Origin: Candidatus Manganitrophaceae bacterium
GTDB lineage: Bacteria; Nitrospirota; Nitrospiria; SBBL01; Manganitrophaceae
NCBI GenBank assembly: GCA_004297235.1
Contig: SCUR01000217.1
Location: forward strand, 1 to 5,497
Length of the DNA: 5,497 nt
Reading direction: 5' to 3'
Shown: piece after piece, positions 1 to 5,497 of the stretch
How the letters are laid out: each line of letters opens with the position of its first letter
How positions within the stretch are numbered: the stretch's first letter is position 1
Position numbers and translations under genes: made by a program
The notes under the pieces: generated by a model
Databases searched by the model: none
Told to the model about the DNA's origin: nothing
The model's input: the letters and a program-made list of their open reading frames with translations, nothing else

Positions 1-184
1 GGGCGTTCCACTCCTCCACCGCCAGGCGGGTCCCCCGCTCGACGTCCCCTCCGAGCTTGCTCTGGTCGCCGGTCATCGGACCGGCGACCCCGATCACGAT
101 CTCAGCGGGTCCTTGGTTTCCCCTCTGACAGCCGGCGACGGCGCTCGCGAGGAGCGCGATTAAAAGAAAAGATGTTCGAACCAT
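1..184 (-). CDS. Periplasmic substrate-binding lipoprotein, LivK/branched-chain amino acid ABC transporter type (partial, N-terminus only)
   Basis: The first 61 codons are visible; the rest lies beyond the left edge. The protein begins with a lipoprotein signal peptide: Arg-3, a hydrophobic core at residues 6-17, and a lipobox V16-A17-G18-C19, so Cys19 should be lipidated. The mature part reads EIVIGVAGPMTGDQSKLGGD and continues with a RGTRLAVEEWNA stretch. This is the first strand and helix typical of type-1 periplasmic binding proteins (Peripla_BP_6, LivJ/LivK-like), which capture branched-chain amino acids, amides, urea or similar small solutes for an ABC importer. The substrate cannot be told from this fragment. 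The start is well fixed: an in-frame TAA sits directly before the ATG, and AAGGGGG lies 9 bases upstream. The start overlaps the 3' end of the penicillin-binding protein gene by 25 bases, which suggests co-transcription. The family is fairly sure; the substrate is unknown. Confidence 0.85.
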   Translation of the reverse strand, partial: MVRTSFLLIALLASAVAGCQRGNQGPAEIVIGVAGPMTGDQSKLGGDVERGTRLAVEEWNA

Positions 185-2454
185 TTAAAAATTCCCCCTT
201 CACATGATTGCGTCGGCTCCGTTCCTTCGATGAAGGCCTCTTCTTTTCCATCGCGGCAGATCTTTCCGTTTTCGTTGACTCGCTTAAAAACAATCCCGGT
301 CGGCGGGGTAAATTCCGTCGGCGGTGTCGCGGCGAGCGCTTCCTTCATGAAGGCGGTCCAGATCGGCAGCGCCGCCTGCGCCCCCGTCAGCTCCACCGGA
401 TCGTTCTGATCGAATCCGACCCAGACGATCGTCACCAGCTCCGGCGTATATCCGGCGAACCAGGCGTCCCGTTCGTCGCTGGTGGTTCCGGTTTTCCCGG
501 CGGCGGGACGGTCGAAGCCGAGCTTTCGGACCCCCTGTCCGGTTCCCGATTCGATCACCCCCTCCATCAAGTGAGTCACAAGAAAGGCCGCCTGCGGCGA
601 GATCGTCTCCGACGGCGGGAGGCCTTCCGAATCCGATGAATCGAGGCGCAGATTGGCCGGATCGATCACTCCGGAGACAAAGAGCGGCTCGTGCCGGATT
701 CCCTGGCTCGCCAGGGTCGCATAGGCGACCCCCATCTCCAGCGGGGAGACCTCGGAGGTCCCGAGCGCCAGGGAGGGGAGGTCCTTCAAGGGACTCGTCA
801 CCCCCAATCCGCGGGCGGTGGTGATGATCTTTTCGATGCCGACCTCCTGAGAGAGGCGAACGGTCGCGGCGTTCAGCGATCGCTCGAGCGCCGCCCGCAG
901 CGTGACCGGGCCGAGATAGGTCCGATCATAATTTTGCGGTGTCCAATCGCGCCCCCCGGCTTGCAGGGTGATCGGGGCGTCCTCCACCTGGCTGAGCGGG
1001 GTATAGGGCTCCTTCCCGTTCGCCGCCTGGTCGAAGGCGGCGAGATAGACGAACGGCTTAAAGAGCGATCCCGGCTGGCGGCGCGCCTGGGTCACTCGAT
1101 TAAATTGGGTGGTGCCGTAGTCCCGGCCCCCGACCAACGCGCGAACCTCCCCGGTTCGGGGATCGATCGCCACCAGCGCCCCTTGCAGCTGCCGCTCCGG
1201 CTCGACCCGTTTGAGGTGAGGGTACTGCCGCTCCAGCATCTGGAGTCCGTTGCGGAGTTTCTCTTCGGCGATCCGCTGCAGCTCGACGTCGAGCGCGGTA
1301 AAGACCCGCAGCCCCCCCGAGTTCAAAAGATCGCCGGGAAAGGCCGCCGCCAGACGCTGACGGACCTCGTCCACGAAATAAGGGGCCACATTCAGCCGCT
1401 CCCGCACCCTGCGCCCGGAGACCGTCTCCGCGCGCGCCTGGACGTATTGAAGGAGGGTGATCTTCTGCTCGGAGAAAAGCCGCTCCAGAACCAGGTTGCG
1501 ACGTTGGATCGCCTTCTTCAGATTTTTCTGAGGGGAGAGGGTATTCGGAGAGCGAATGACCCCGGCCAGGAGGGCCGACTCTCCGATCGTCATCTCGCTC
1601 GGCGGCTTGCCGAAGTAAAACCACGACCCCTGTCCGATCCCGTAGATCCCCATGATCCCATTTTGGCCGAGGTAGATTTCGTTGAGGTAGGTCTCCAAGA
1701 TCTCTTCTTTCTTGTAATGCCGTTCGAGGAGGAGCGCCATGATCGCCTCGTTGACCTTTCGGTTCAACGTCCGGTCGCTGTCGAGATAGAAATTCTTCAC
1801 CAGCTGCTGCGTCAGCGTGCTGCCTCCCTGCACGATCCCGCCGGCGCGAAGATTGGCCCAGGTGGCGCGGAGGATCCCGCGCGGATCGATCCCCCTGTGC
1901 TCGTAGAAACGGCGATCTTCCATGGCGATGATGGCGTCGATCAGGATCGGCGGGGCTTCCGACAGGCGGATCAAGGTTCGCTCTTCCCAGGTCCCTTCAT
2001 AGAATCCGCCGATGACCTCCGGCTCGATCGGGATCCGCTCCAGGTCTTCCGCCAGCGAGAGATCGACCAGCCGATCGATCCGTTTTCCCGAAGAGAAGGA
2101 GAGGCTCACCGGAATTCCCTGTTGGAGGCGGTCGGGGTAAGCGAAGTCGCGAAGATGAATTTCCAGGTTGCCTTCGGTGAGATAATATTCCCCCGGTTTT
2201 CGGACTGGCCGTTTCACCGGATGGTAATTAAGCCGTTTCAGGCGGGTGATCAGCGCGCTCTTCTCGATGTCCAGCCCCTGGGAGAGGACCAGGGGGGCCG
2301 AATAGATCTTGGAGGGGAGCTTCCATCGCTGGCCCTCAAATTTTTTGATGACCTGATAATCAAGGTAGACGATGTAGATCGCGGAGAAAGAAAGAATCAG
2401 GAGGAAAAGTCCCAAAAAGATGCGGAGGGGTCGGCTTTTTTTCTTTTTTTTCAT
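160..2454 (-). CDS. mrcB: Bifunctional class A penicillin-binding protein, PBP1B type (glycosyltransferase/transpeptidase)
   Basis: This 764-residue protein polymerises lipid II into glycan strands and cross-links the stem peptides at the outer face of the inner membrane. A short Lys-rich cytoplasmic tail (residues 2-9) precedes one membrane anchor (about 11-31). Residues of about 55-150 occupy the place of the PBP1B UB2H domain; this assignment is from position and style. The GT51 glycosyltransferase covers about 155-330: catalytic Glu179 in EDRRFYEH, QGGSTLTQQ (209-217), and RKVNEAIMALLLE (232-244). The transpeptidase has all three motifs: nucleophile Ser463 in SLFK, SLN (526-528) and KTGT (654-657). 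The only two cysteines, C733 and C750, lie in the periplasmic C-terminal tail and could form a disulfide. At 764 residues it is somewhat shorter than E. coli PBP1B (844). The ATG at 2454 is the only usable in-frame start, because a TAA lies at 2479-2481, yet no Shine-Dalgarno sits at normal spacing. PBP1B rather than PBP1A is likely but not certain. Confidence 0.95.
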   Translation of the reverse strand: MKKKKKSRPLRIFLGLFLLILSFSAIYIVYLDYQVIKKFEGQRWKLPSKIYSAPLVLSQGLDIEKSALITRLKRLNYHPVKRPVRKPGEYYLTEGNLEIHLRDFAYPDRLQQGIPVSLSFSSGKRIDRLVDLSLAEDLERIPIEPEVIGGFYEGTWEERTLIRLSEAPPILIDAIIAMEDRRFYEHRGIDPRGILRATWANLRAGGIVQGGSTLTQQLVKNFYLDSDRTLNRKVNEAIMALLLERHYKKEEILETYLNEIYLGQNGIMGIYGIGQGSWFYFGKPPSEMTIGESALLAGVIRSPNTLSPQKNLKKAIQRRNLVLERLFSEQKITLLQYVQARAETVSGRRVRERLNVAPYFVDEVRQRLAAAFPGDLLNSGGLRVFTALDVELQRIAEEKLRNGLQMLERQYPHLKRVEPERQLQGALVAIDPRTGEVRALVGGRDYGTTQFNRVTQARRQPGSLFKPFVYLAAFDQAANGKEPYTPLSQVEDAPITLQAGGRDWTPQNYDRTYLGPVTLRAALERSLNAATVRLSQEVGIEKIITTARGLGVTSPLKDLPSLALGTSEVSPLEMGVAYATLASQGIRHEPLFVSGVIDPANLRLDSSDSEGLPPSETISPQAAFLVTHLMEGVIESGTGQGVRKLGFDRPAAGKTGTTSDERDAWFAGYTPELVTIVWVGFDQNDPVELTGAQAALPIWTAFMKEALAATPPTEFTPPTGIVFKRVNENGKICRDGKEEAFIEGTEPTQSCEGGIFKWFEHLFF
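194..200 (-). promoter_or_regulatory. Ribosome binding site of the LivK-type gene, inside the upstream coding region
   Basis: On the minus strand AAGGGGG ends 9 bases before the ATG at 184. It lies wholly within the last codons of the penicillin-binding protein gene. An in-frame stop (185-187) sits immediately before the ATG, so this site decides the start. Its position means ribosomes finishing the upstream gene pass over it, which is consistent with translational coupling. Confidence 0.7.
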
Positions 2455-2461
2455 TTGTAAA

Positions 2462-2490
2462 TGTATATCATTTTCCCCTTAAATATTCAA
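2462..2490 (-). promoter_or_regulatory. Candidate sigma70-type promoter for the penicillin-binding protein gene, predicting a leaderless transcript
   Basis: On the minus strand TTGAAT (2490-2485, 4 of 6 to consensus) is followed after exactly 17 bases by TATACA (2467-2462, 4 of 6), preceded by an extended -10 TGA. The expected transcription start would be at about 2454-2455, that is, at the A of the start codon. This would explain why no ribosome site lies at normal distance from the ATG. The -10 lacks the conserved final T, and the region is AT-rich, so a chance match is possible. Confidence 0.3.
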
Positions 2491-2500
2491 TGGAAAAGGG

Positions 2501-2545
2501 CGCTTGACGTTGACAGCCGCCGGCGATCGTGCTAATCGTCAAGCG
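2501..2545. repeat. Perfect 9-base inverted repeat in the divergent intergenic region
   Basis: CGCTTGACG at 2501-2509 is matched by its exact reverse complement CGTCAAGCG at 2537-2545, with 27 bases between. The left arm abuts the candidate plus-strand -35, and the right arm overlaps the end of its -10 and expected start point. That is the layout of an operator bound by a dimeric regulator, or of two half-sites. An 8-base palindrome CGCCGGCG (2518-2525) lies almost at the centre. The arms are seen directly; the regulatory role is inference. Confidence 0.5.
2510..2538 (+). promoter_or_regulatory. Candidate promoter for the transferase-hemW pair
   Basis: A perfect -35 hexamer TTGACA (2510-2515) is followed after 17 bases by TAATCG (2533-2538), preceded by an extended -10 TGC. 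The -10 hexamer itself is poor (only the first T and A fit). Read with a 15-base spacer, GCTAAT (2531-2536) fits 4 of 6. A start near 2545 would leave a leader of about 33 bases containing the GGGAGGGG ribosome site. This is the only reasonable candidate I see in the gap for this direction. Confidence 0.3.
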
Positions 2546-2556
2546 AAGAAAATTGC

Positions 2557-2564
2557 GGGAGGGG
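2557..2564 (+). promoter_or_regulatory. Ribosome binding site of the DUF2064-type transferase gene
   Basis: GGGAGGGG lies 13 bases before the ATG at 2578, slightly farther than usual. No other in-frame ATG, GTG or TTG lies between it and that ATG. The next in-frame ATG (residue 8) would cut into the conserved N-terminal strand, so 2578 is preferred. Confidence 0.55.
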
Positions 2565-2577
2565 TGTAGATCATCCG

Positions 2578-3282
2578 ATGCAGCAGGACGCCGTTTTAAT
2601 GATCTTTGCAAAAGCGCCCGATCCGGGATCGGTCAAGACCCGTTTGCAGCCAATTCTCACCCCGGAAGAGCGGGCCCGGCTGCAGGAGGCCTTTCTGCTC
2701 GACACGCTGGCCCTGACCGATTCGCTCCCGGTCCGGCGGGCATTGGCCGCGGCCCCCTCCGTCGGGCATCCCTTTTTTGTCCATTGCAGCCAAGCGCGGT
2801 CGATTCCGTTGGTGCGGCAAGAGGGAGAAAGCTTGGGGGATCGAATGAGGAATGCTTTTGAGTGGGGGTTCCGACAGGGATTCCAGCGGGTGGTCCTCAT
2901 CGGGTGCGATGCCCCGACCTTGCCGGCCGATTTCATCCGGGAGGCCTTTGAAGATCTCCGCCATGTTCCGGTGGTGATCGGGCCGAGCCGGGACGGCGGC
3001 TATTACCTCATCGGCGCGCGGCCGCCGCTGGCCGATCTCTTCAGCGGGGTTCGGTGGGGGAGCGATCAGGTGATGCTGGAGACCCTCAAAAAAATAAATG
3101 CGGAGAAGATGGAGTGCGCGCTGCTCCCCTTCTGGTATGACATCGACCGGCCGGCCGATTTGATCCTCCTCAAAGAAATGCTCGAACTGGATGCCCGGCG
3201 GGGAAGACCGCGGCCGAAGGAGACCCACGCCTTTCTTCGCTCCCTCTCCTGGGAAGGCCGCGAAGAGAAAGAGAAGAAATGA
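2578..3282 (+). CDS. DUF2064 / TIGR04282-type nucleotidyl- or glycosyltransferase-like protein
   Basis: This 234-residue soluble protein belongs to the DUF2064 (TIGR04282) family. Members have a Rossmann-like GT-A fold related to sugar-nucleotide transferases, and are annotated as 'rSAM/selenodomain-associated transferase 1' or arsenosugar-biosynthesis glycosyltransferase. The signature blocks are present in order: FAKAPDPGSVKTRL (10-23, the nucleotide-binding loop), GESLGDRM (83-90), GCDAPTL (109-115, with the Asp expected to bind metal), GPSRDGGYYLIG (135-146) and WYDIDRP (186-192). The last 15 or so residues are charged and overlap the region ahead of the next gene. Its stop shares bases with the hemW start (ATGA), so the two are probably translated together. 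Family membership is confident. The arsenosugar role is not supported here: no arsenic methyltransferase, ArsS-type radical SAM protein or TIGR04283 partner is in the window. The real substrate is unknown. Confidence 0.88.
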   Translation: MQQDAVLMIFAKAPDPGSVKTRLQPILTPEERARLQEAFLLDTLALTDSLPVRRALAAAPSVGHPFFVHCSQARSIPLVRQEGESLGDRMRNAFEWGFRQGFQRVVLIGCDAPTLPADFIREAFEDLRHVPVVIGPSRDGGYYLIGARPPLADLFSGVRWGSDQVMLETLKKINAEKMECALLPFWYDIDRPADLILLKEMLELDARRGRPRPKETHAFLRSLSWEGREEKEKK

Positions 3283-4400
3283 AGCCGATCGGATTGTATA
3301 TCGACTTTCCCTTCTGTCTGGCCCGCTGCTCCTTCTGCGCCTTTAACATTCAAGGATACCGGGAGGGCTTTGCCGGTCGGTATGCCGAGGCGCTTCAGAA
3401 GGAGATCGCCGTCTATGCCGAAATGCCGGTCTGGCAGGAGCGGGAGATCACCAGCATCTACTTGGGAGGGGGAACGCCGAGCCTCTATGCGCCGGGGGTT
3501 CTCACTGGTCTGGTGGCCCTTTGCCGCACGCGTCTTCCGATGGCCGCCGATGTCGAGGTGACGCTGGAAGCGCACCCGGCGACGATTCATGCCGAAAACC
3601 TCTCGCCGTTGCGGGAAGGAGGGATCAACCGCCTCTCGATGGGGGTGCAATCGTTTTCGGATACGCATCTGGAAGCGCTCGGCCGCCACCACACGGCGGA
3701 GGGGGCGCGAGCCGCGTTTTTTGCCGCCCGCGCCGCCGGTTTCACCCATATCGGCATCGATTTGATCTATGCGCTGCCCGATCAAACTTTTTCCGGCTGG
3801 GAAGCGACGCTTCAGGCGGCGATCGACCTGGCCCCGGAGCATCTCTCGTTGTATGCGCTGTCGATCGAAGAGGGGACCCTTTTTGACAAGAAGGCCCGGG
3901 CCGGTCTTCTCTCTCTTCCCTCGGAAGGAGACGCCGTCGCGCAGTATCAGGCCGCGCAGGCGCGCCTGGCGGCCGCCGGTTATCGGCAGTATGAAATCTC
4001 CAACTTCGCCCGGCCCGGCGAGGAGTGCCGTCACAATCTCCTCTACTGGGATCGGGGCGAGGTGCTCGGCATCGGCCTCTCCGCCCACTCTTATCTCGAT
4101 CAGGAGCATCGGGCGAACACCGATTCGCTCCCGGCCTATTTAGAGATGATTGCGTCGGCCCGCCTGCCGGTCGATCGGGTGGAGAAGGTCAGCCCGGAGG
4201 CGCTGAGAAAAGACCGGATCATCTTCGGATTGAGAAAAACCGAAGGGGTGCCGCTCGAATTGTTGGAAGAAGATGTCTCCCTTCGACAGACCGCCGACCG
4301 GCTGATCTCGGAGGGGCTCCTCGTCATCGATCACCGGCAGATCCGACTGACCTCCAAGGGGCTGCTCCTTGCCGATGAGGTCGCCCTCGCCTTCATCTGA
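3279..4400 (+). CDS. hemW: HemW-type radical SAM heme chaperone (coproporphyrinogen III oxidase-like)
   Basis: This 373-residue protein matches HemW in length (E. coli HemW has about 378) and motif order. HemW uses a [4Fe-4S] cluster and S-adenosylmethionine and delivers heme to membrane proteins; it is related to the anaerobic oxidase HemN. Visible here are the cluster motif C13-x3-C17-x2-C20 in YIDFPFCLARCSFCAF, GGGTPS (63-68, SAM binding), NRLSMGVQSF (117-126), LGRHH (134-138), DLIYALPDQT (161-170), YEISNFARPG (238-247) and HNLLYW (252-257), the HNxxYW motif linked to heme binding in HemW. Phe22, where HemN has a fourth Cys, favours HemW. Two departures stand out: Asp9 replaces the usual His of YIHxPFC, and His99 replaces Asn in the EANP block. 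The start overlaps the upstream stop (ATGA), with only a weak GA-rich ribosome site (AGAGAAAGAGAAG), which favours translational coupling. Function as a chaperone is inferred from family. Confidence 0.88.
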   Translation: MKPIGLYIDFPFCLARCSFCAFNIQGYREGFAGRYAEALQKEIAVYAEMPVWQEREITSIYLGGGTPSLYAPGVLTGLVALCRTRLPMAADVEVTLEAHPATIHAENLSPLREGGINRLSMGVQSFSDTHLEALGRHHTAEGARAAFFAARAAGFTHIGIDLIYALPDQTFSGWEATLQAAIDLAPEHLSLYALSIEEGTLFDKKARAGLLSLPSEGDAVAQYQAAQARLAAAGYRQYEISNFARPGEECRHNLLYWDRGEVLGIGLSAHSYLDQEHRANTDSLPAYLEMIASARLPVDRVEKVSPEALRKDRIIFGLRKTEGVPLELLEEDVSLRQTADRLISEGLLVIDHRQIRLTSKGLLLADEVALAFI

Positions 4401-4452
4401 TTCTCTTGATCCGCCCGCCGTTTCGATCCCCCTCTCGCGTCGCCTTCCGCCG
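4401..4452. other. Convergent intergenic gap without a visible terminator
   Basis: These 52 bases separate the ends of hemW (plus strand) and the flavoprotein gene (minus strand). The plus strand is rich in C and T, and I find no convincing GC-rich stem followed by a T run in either direction. Termination here is either factor-dependent or occurs inside the neighbouring genes, in which case the two transcripts would overlap. Confidence 0.4.
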
Positions 4453-5497
4453 TCACCGCTTCAGCTTCTCCAGCACCTTCGACATCCGCGGAAACAGCGT
4501 AGGCCGGATCGTCCAATCGATTGCCGACCAGAGCGGTCCCAAGTCGTTCTTCAAATCCCGATAGCCATCCTCCCCCTGTAAAAAGAGGCTGAAGCGGGTC
4601 CATCCGAAGCGCCGGCTCAATTTTCCCTTGAGGCGGTGGAAGAGAACCTCCGCGGTCAACGCCGGGGCGAGATGGAGAAGGAACCAGAGTTGATAAGCAA
4701 CCTTCAATTCCGGGAGAAGATCCCGTTCGACTTCCCGGCGGTAGCCTTCCAGGTCGGGCGCCTCCCCGGAGAGATAAAGGGCGAGGTGCTTCGCCGCCGC
4801 CCGGCCGCTCCAGATCGCGCTGTGGATCCCCTCGCCCGTCAGCAGATCGACCAGCCCGGCGGCATCGCCGACCAAGAGAAGAGGGCCGTCGACCAGGGGC
4901 GCGTCCGGACGTCGAAAAGGGAGCGGCGCGGCGCGGAGGCCCCAGAGAAGCGCCGGGTCGAAGCCGTAGAAGCGGACAATATCATCGAGTCTCCCGCGCA
5001 GGGTCGATCCCATCGACGGCAGCGCGCCGAGGCCGATATTGAGGTGATCTCCCTTTGGGAAGAGCCAATGATATCCGCCGGAGACTTCGCCCAGGTCAAT
5101 CCCGACCCGGTGTCGCCACTGTTCGGGAAAACGGCCATTCGGAGTGATATTTCCCTCCAAGGCGATGATTCGCCAGTGCCGCACCGCCAGCCCGGCGCGC
5201 TTGACCGTCGGTCCGGTCGCGCCGTCGGCTGCAACGAGGGTCCGCCCCTCGAACGTCTGATTTCCCGCACGGACGATCACATGGGATGCGCGGCGCTCCA
5301 CCTCGCGAAGCGGCGTCCGCTCCCGCACAACGGCGCCGGCCTTCACCGCCTGCTCGATCAGAAAGTGGTCCAACCGGCAACGTTGGGTCAGATAAAAAAT
5401 CGGTTCCGCCGCGTCGCGGGCGAAACCGCCGCGGCGGGAAAAGGTAAAATGCATCCCATGAACAGACCGCTCGATCACCGGTCCAAGGTGAAACGGC
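4453..5497 (-). CDS. FAD-dependent oxidoreductase, geranylgeranyl reductase family (partial, N-terminus missing)
   Basis: The reading frame is open to the right edge, giving 347 visible codons. A GTG at 5478 is only an internal Val, since the N-terminal FAD-binding GxGxxG motif expected in this family is absent and must lie beyond the window. Counting from that Val, visible family features are LVAADGATGP (81-90, the DG motif that contacts FAD), GGYHWLFPKGDHLNIGLG (134-151, a strong geranylgeranyl-reductase signature) and GDAAGLVDLLTGEGI (204-218, the second FAD motif). Relatives (TIGR02032: archaeal lipid reductases, ChlP/BchP, mycobacterial MenJ) reduce double bonds of isoprenoid chains on lipids, chlorophylls or menaquinone. 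In a non-photosynthetic bacterium a quinone or polyprenyl substrate is the more likely one, but this is inference. Leu212 replaces the Pro usual in the GDAAG-P-GEG motif. The C-terminus is rich in Trp and basic residues, which may suit membrane contact. It faces hemW tail to tail. Confidence 0.85.
   Translation of the reverse strand, partial: PFHLGPVIERSVHGMHFTFSRRGGFARDAAEPIFYLTQRCRLDHFLIEQAVKAGAVVRERTPLREVERRASHVIVRAGNQTFEGRTLVAADGATGPTVKRAGLAVRHWRIIALEGNITPNGRFPEQWRHRVGIDLGEVSGGYHWLFPKGDHLNIGLGALPSMGSTLRGRLDDIVRFYGFDPALLWGLRAAPLPFRRPDAPLVDGPLLLVGDAAGLVDLLTGEGIHSAIWSGRAAAKHLALYLSGEAPDLEGYRREVERDLLPELKVAYQLWFLLHLAPALTAEVLFHRLKGKLSRRFGWTRFSLFLQGEDGYRDLKNDLGPLWSAIDWTIRPTLFPRMSKVLEKLKR

Noticed and set aside
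102..293. A 63-codon minus-strand frame across the junction of the synthase and lipoprotein genes.
   Set aside because: It is out of frame with both real genes and has no motif. The lipoprotein frame starting at 184 has a signal peptide, lipobox and ribosome site.
2040..2080. Dense GATC and CGATCG sites here and elsewhere in the window.
   Set aside because: They mostly fall on in-frame ATC, GAT and CGG/CGC codon joints in GC-rich coding sequence, and show no spacing that would suggest an origin or a methylation switch.
691..2460. A 589-codon open frame on the plus strand, opposite the penicillin-binding protein gene.
   Set aside because: Its translation is rich in Arg, Asp and Gly without recognisable motifs, and the opposite strand encodes every catalytic motif of a class A penicillin-binding protein. 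Long antisense frames are common in GC-rich genes.
3066..4109. A 347-codon open frame on the minus strand, spanning the transferase and hemW genes.
   Set aside because: It crosses two well-supported plus-strand genes, shows low-complexity basic composition and has no family motif. It is a shadow frame.
4401..4452. A bidirectional intrinsic terminator between the convergent genes.
   Set aside because: No stem with adequate pairing followed by a T run is present on either strand.
5476..5478. GTG at 5478 as the true start of the flavoprotein gene.
   Set aside because: The frame remains open to the right edge, and the protein would lack the N-terminal FAD-binding fold required by its family, so the gene is simply cut by the window.

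Overview
The window holds five protein-coding genes and almost no non-coding DNA: two partial genes at its edges and three complete ones. It looks like an ordinary housekeeping stretch of a GC-rich, diderm (Gram-negative) bacterium. The diderm call rests on a class A penicillin-binding protein with a PBP1B-like region between its membrane anchor and its catalytic domains, and on a lipoprotein with a classical lipobox. The phylum cannot be fixed from this sequence. Nitrospirota or a deltaproteobacterial-type lineage would fit the protein style, but that is a guess. I see no RNA genes, CRISPR, insertion sequences, prophage or integration sites.

Layout: on the minus strand, a complete bifunctional peptidoglycan synthase (PBP1B type, 160-2454) overlaps by 25 bases the start of a periplasmic substrate-binding lipoprotein of the LivK/branched-chain amino acid type, which runs off the left edge. 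A divergent intergenic region of 123 bases (2455-2577) follows. It contains a perfect 9-base inverted repeat and promoter-like hexamers facing both ways. On the plus strand, a DUF2064/TIGR04282-type transferase (2578-3282) is joined by an ATGA overlap to a HemW-type radical SAM protein (3279-4400). After a 52-base convergent gap, a geranylgeranyl-reductase-family flavoprotein lies on the minus strand (4453 to the right edge, N-terminus missing).

The genes form a two-gene minus-strand unit (cell-wall synthase then transporter component), a two-gene plus-strand unit (transferase then heme chaperone-like protein), and an unrelated isoprenoid-reductase-type gene facing them. No shared pathway for all five is evident. 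The points most worth a second look are the divergent regulatory region, including a possible leaderless start for the penicillin-binding protein, and single-residue departures from family consensus in the HemW-like and flavoprotein genes. I did not find convincing evidence of a previously undescribed system.
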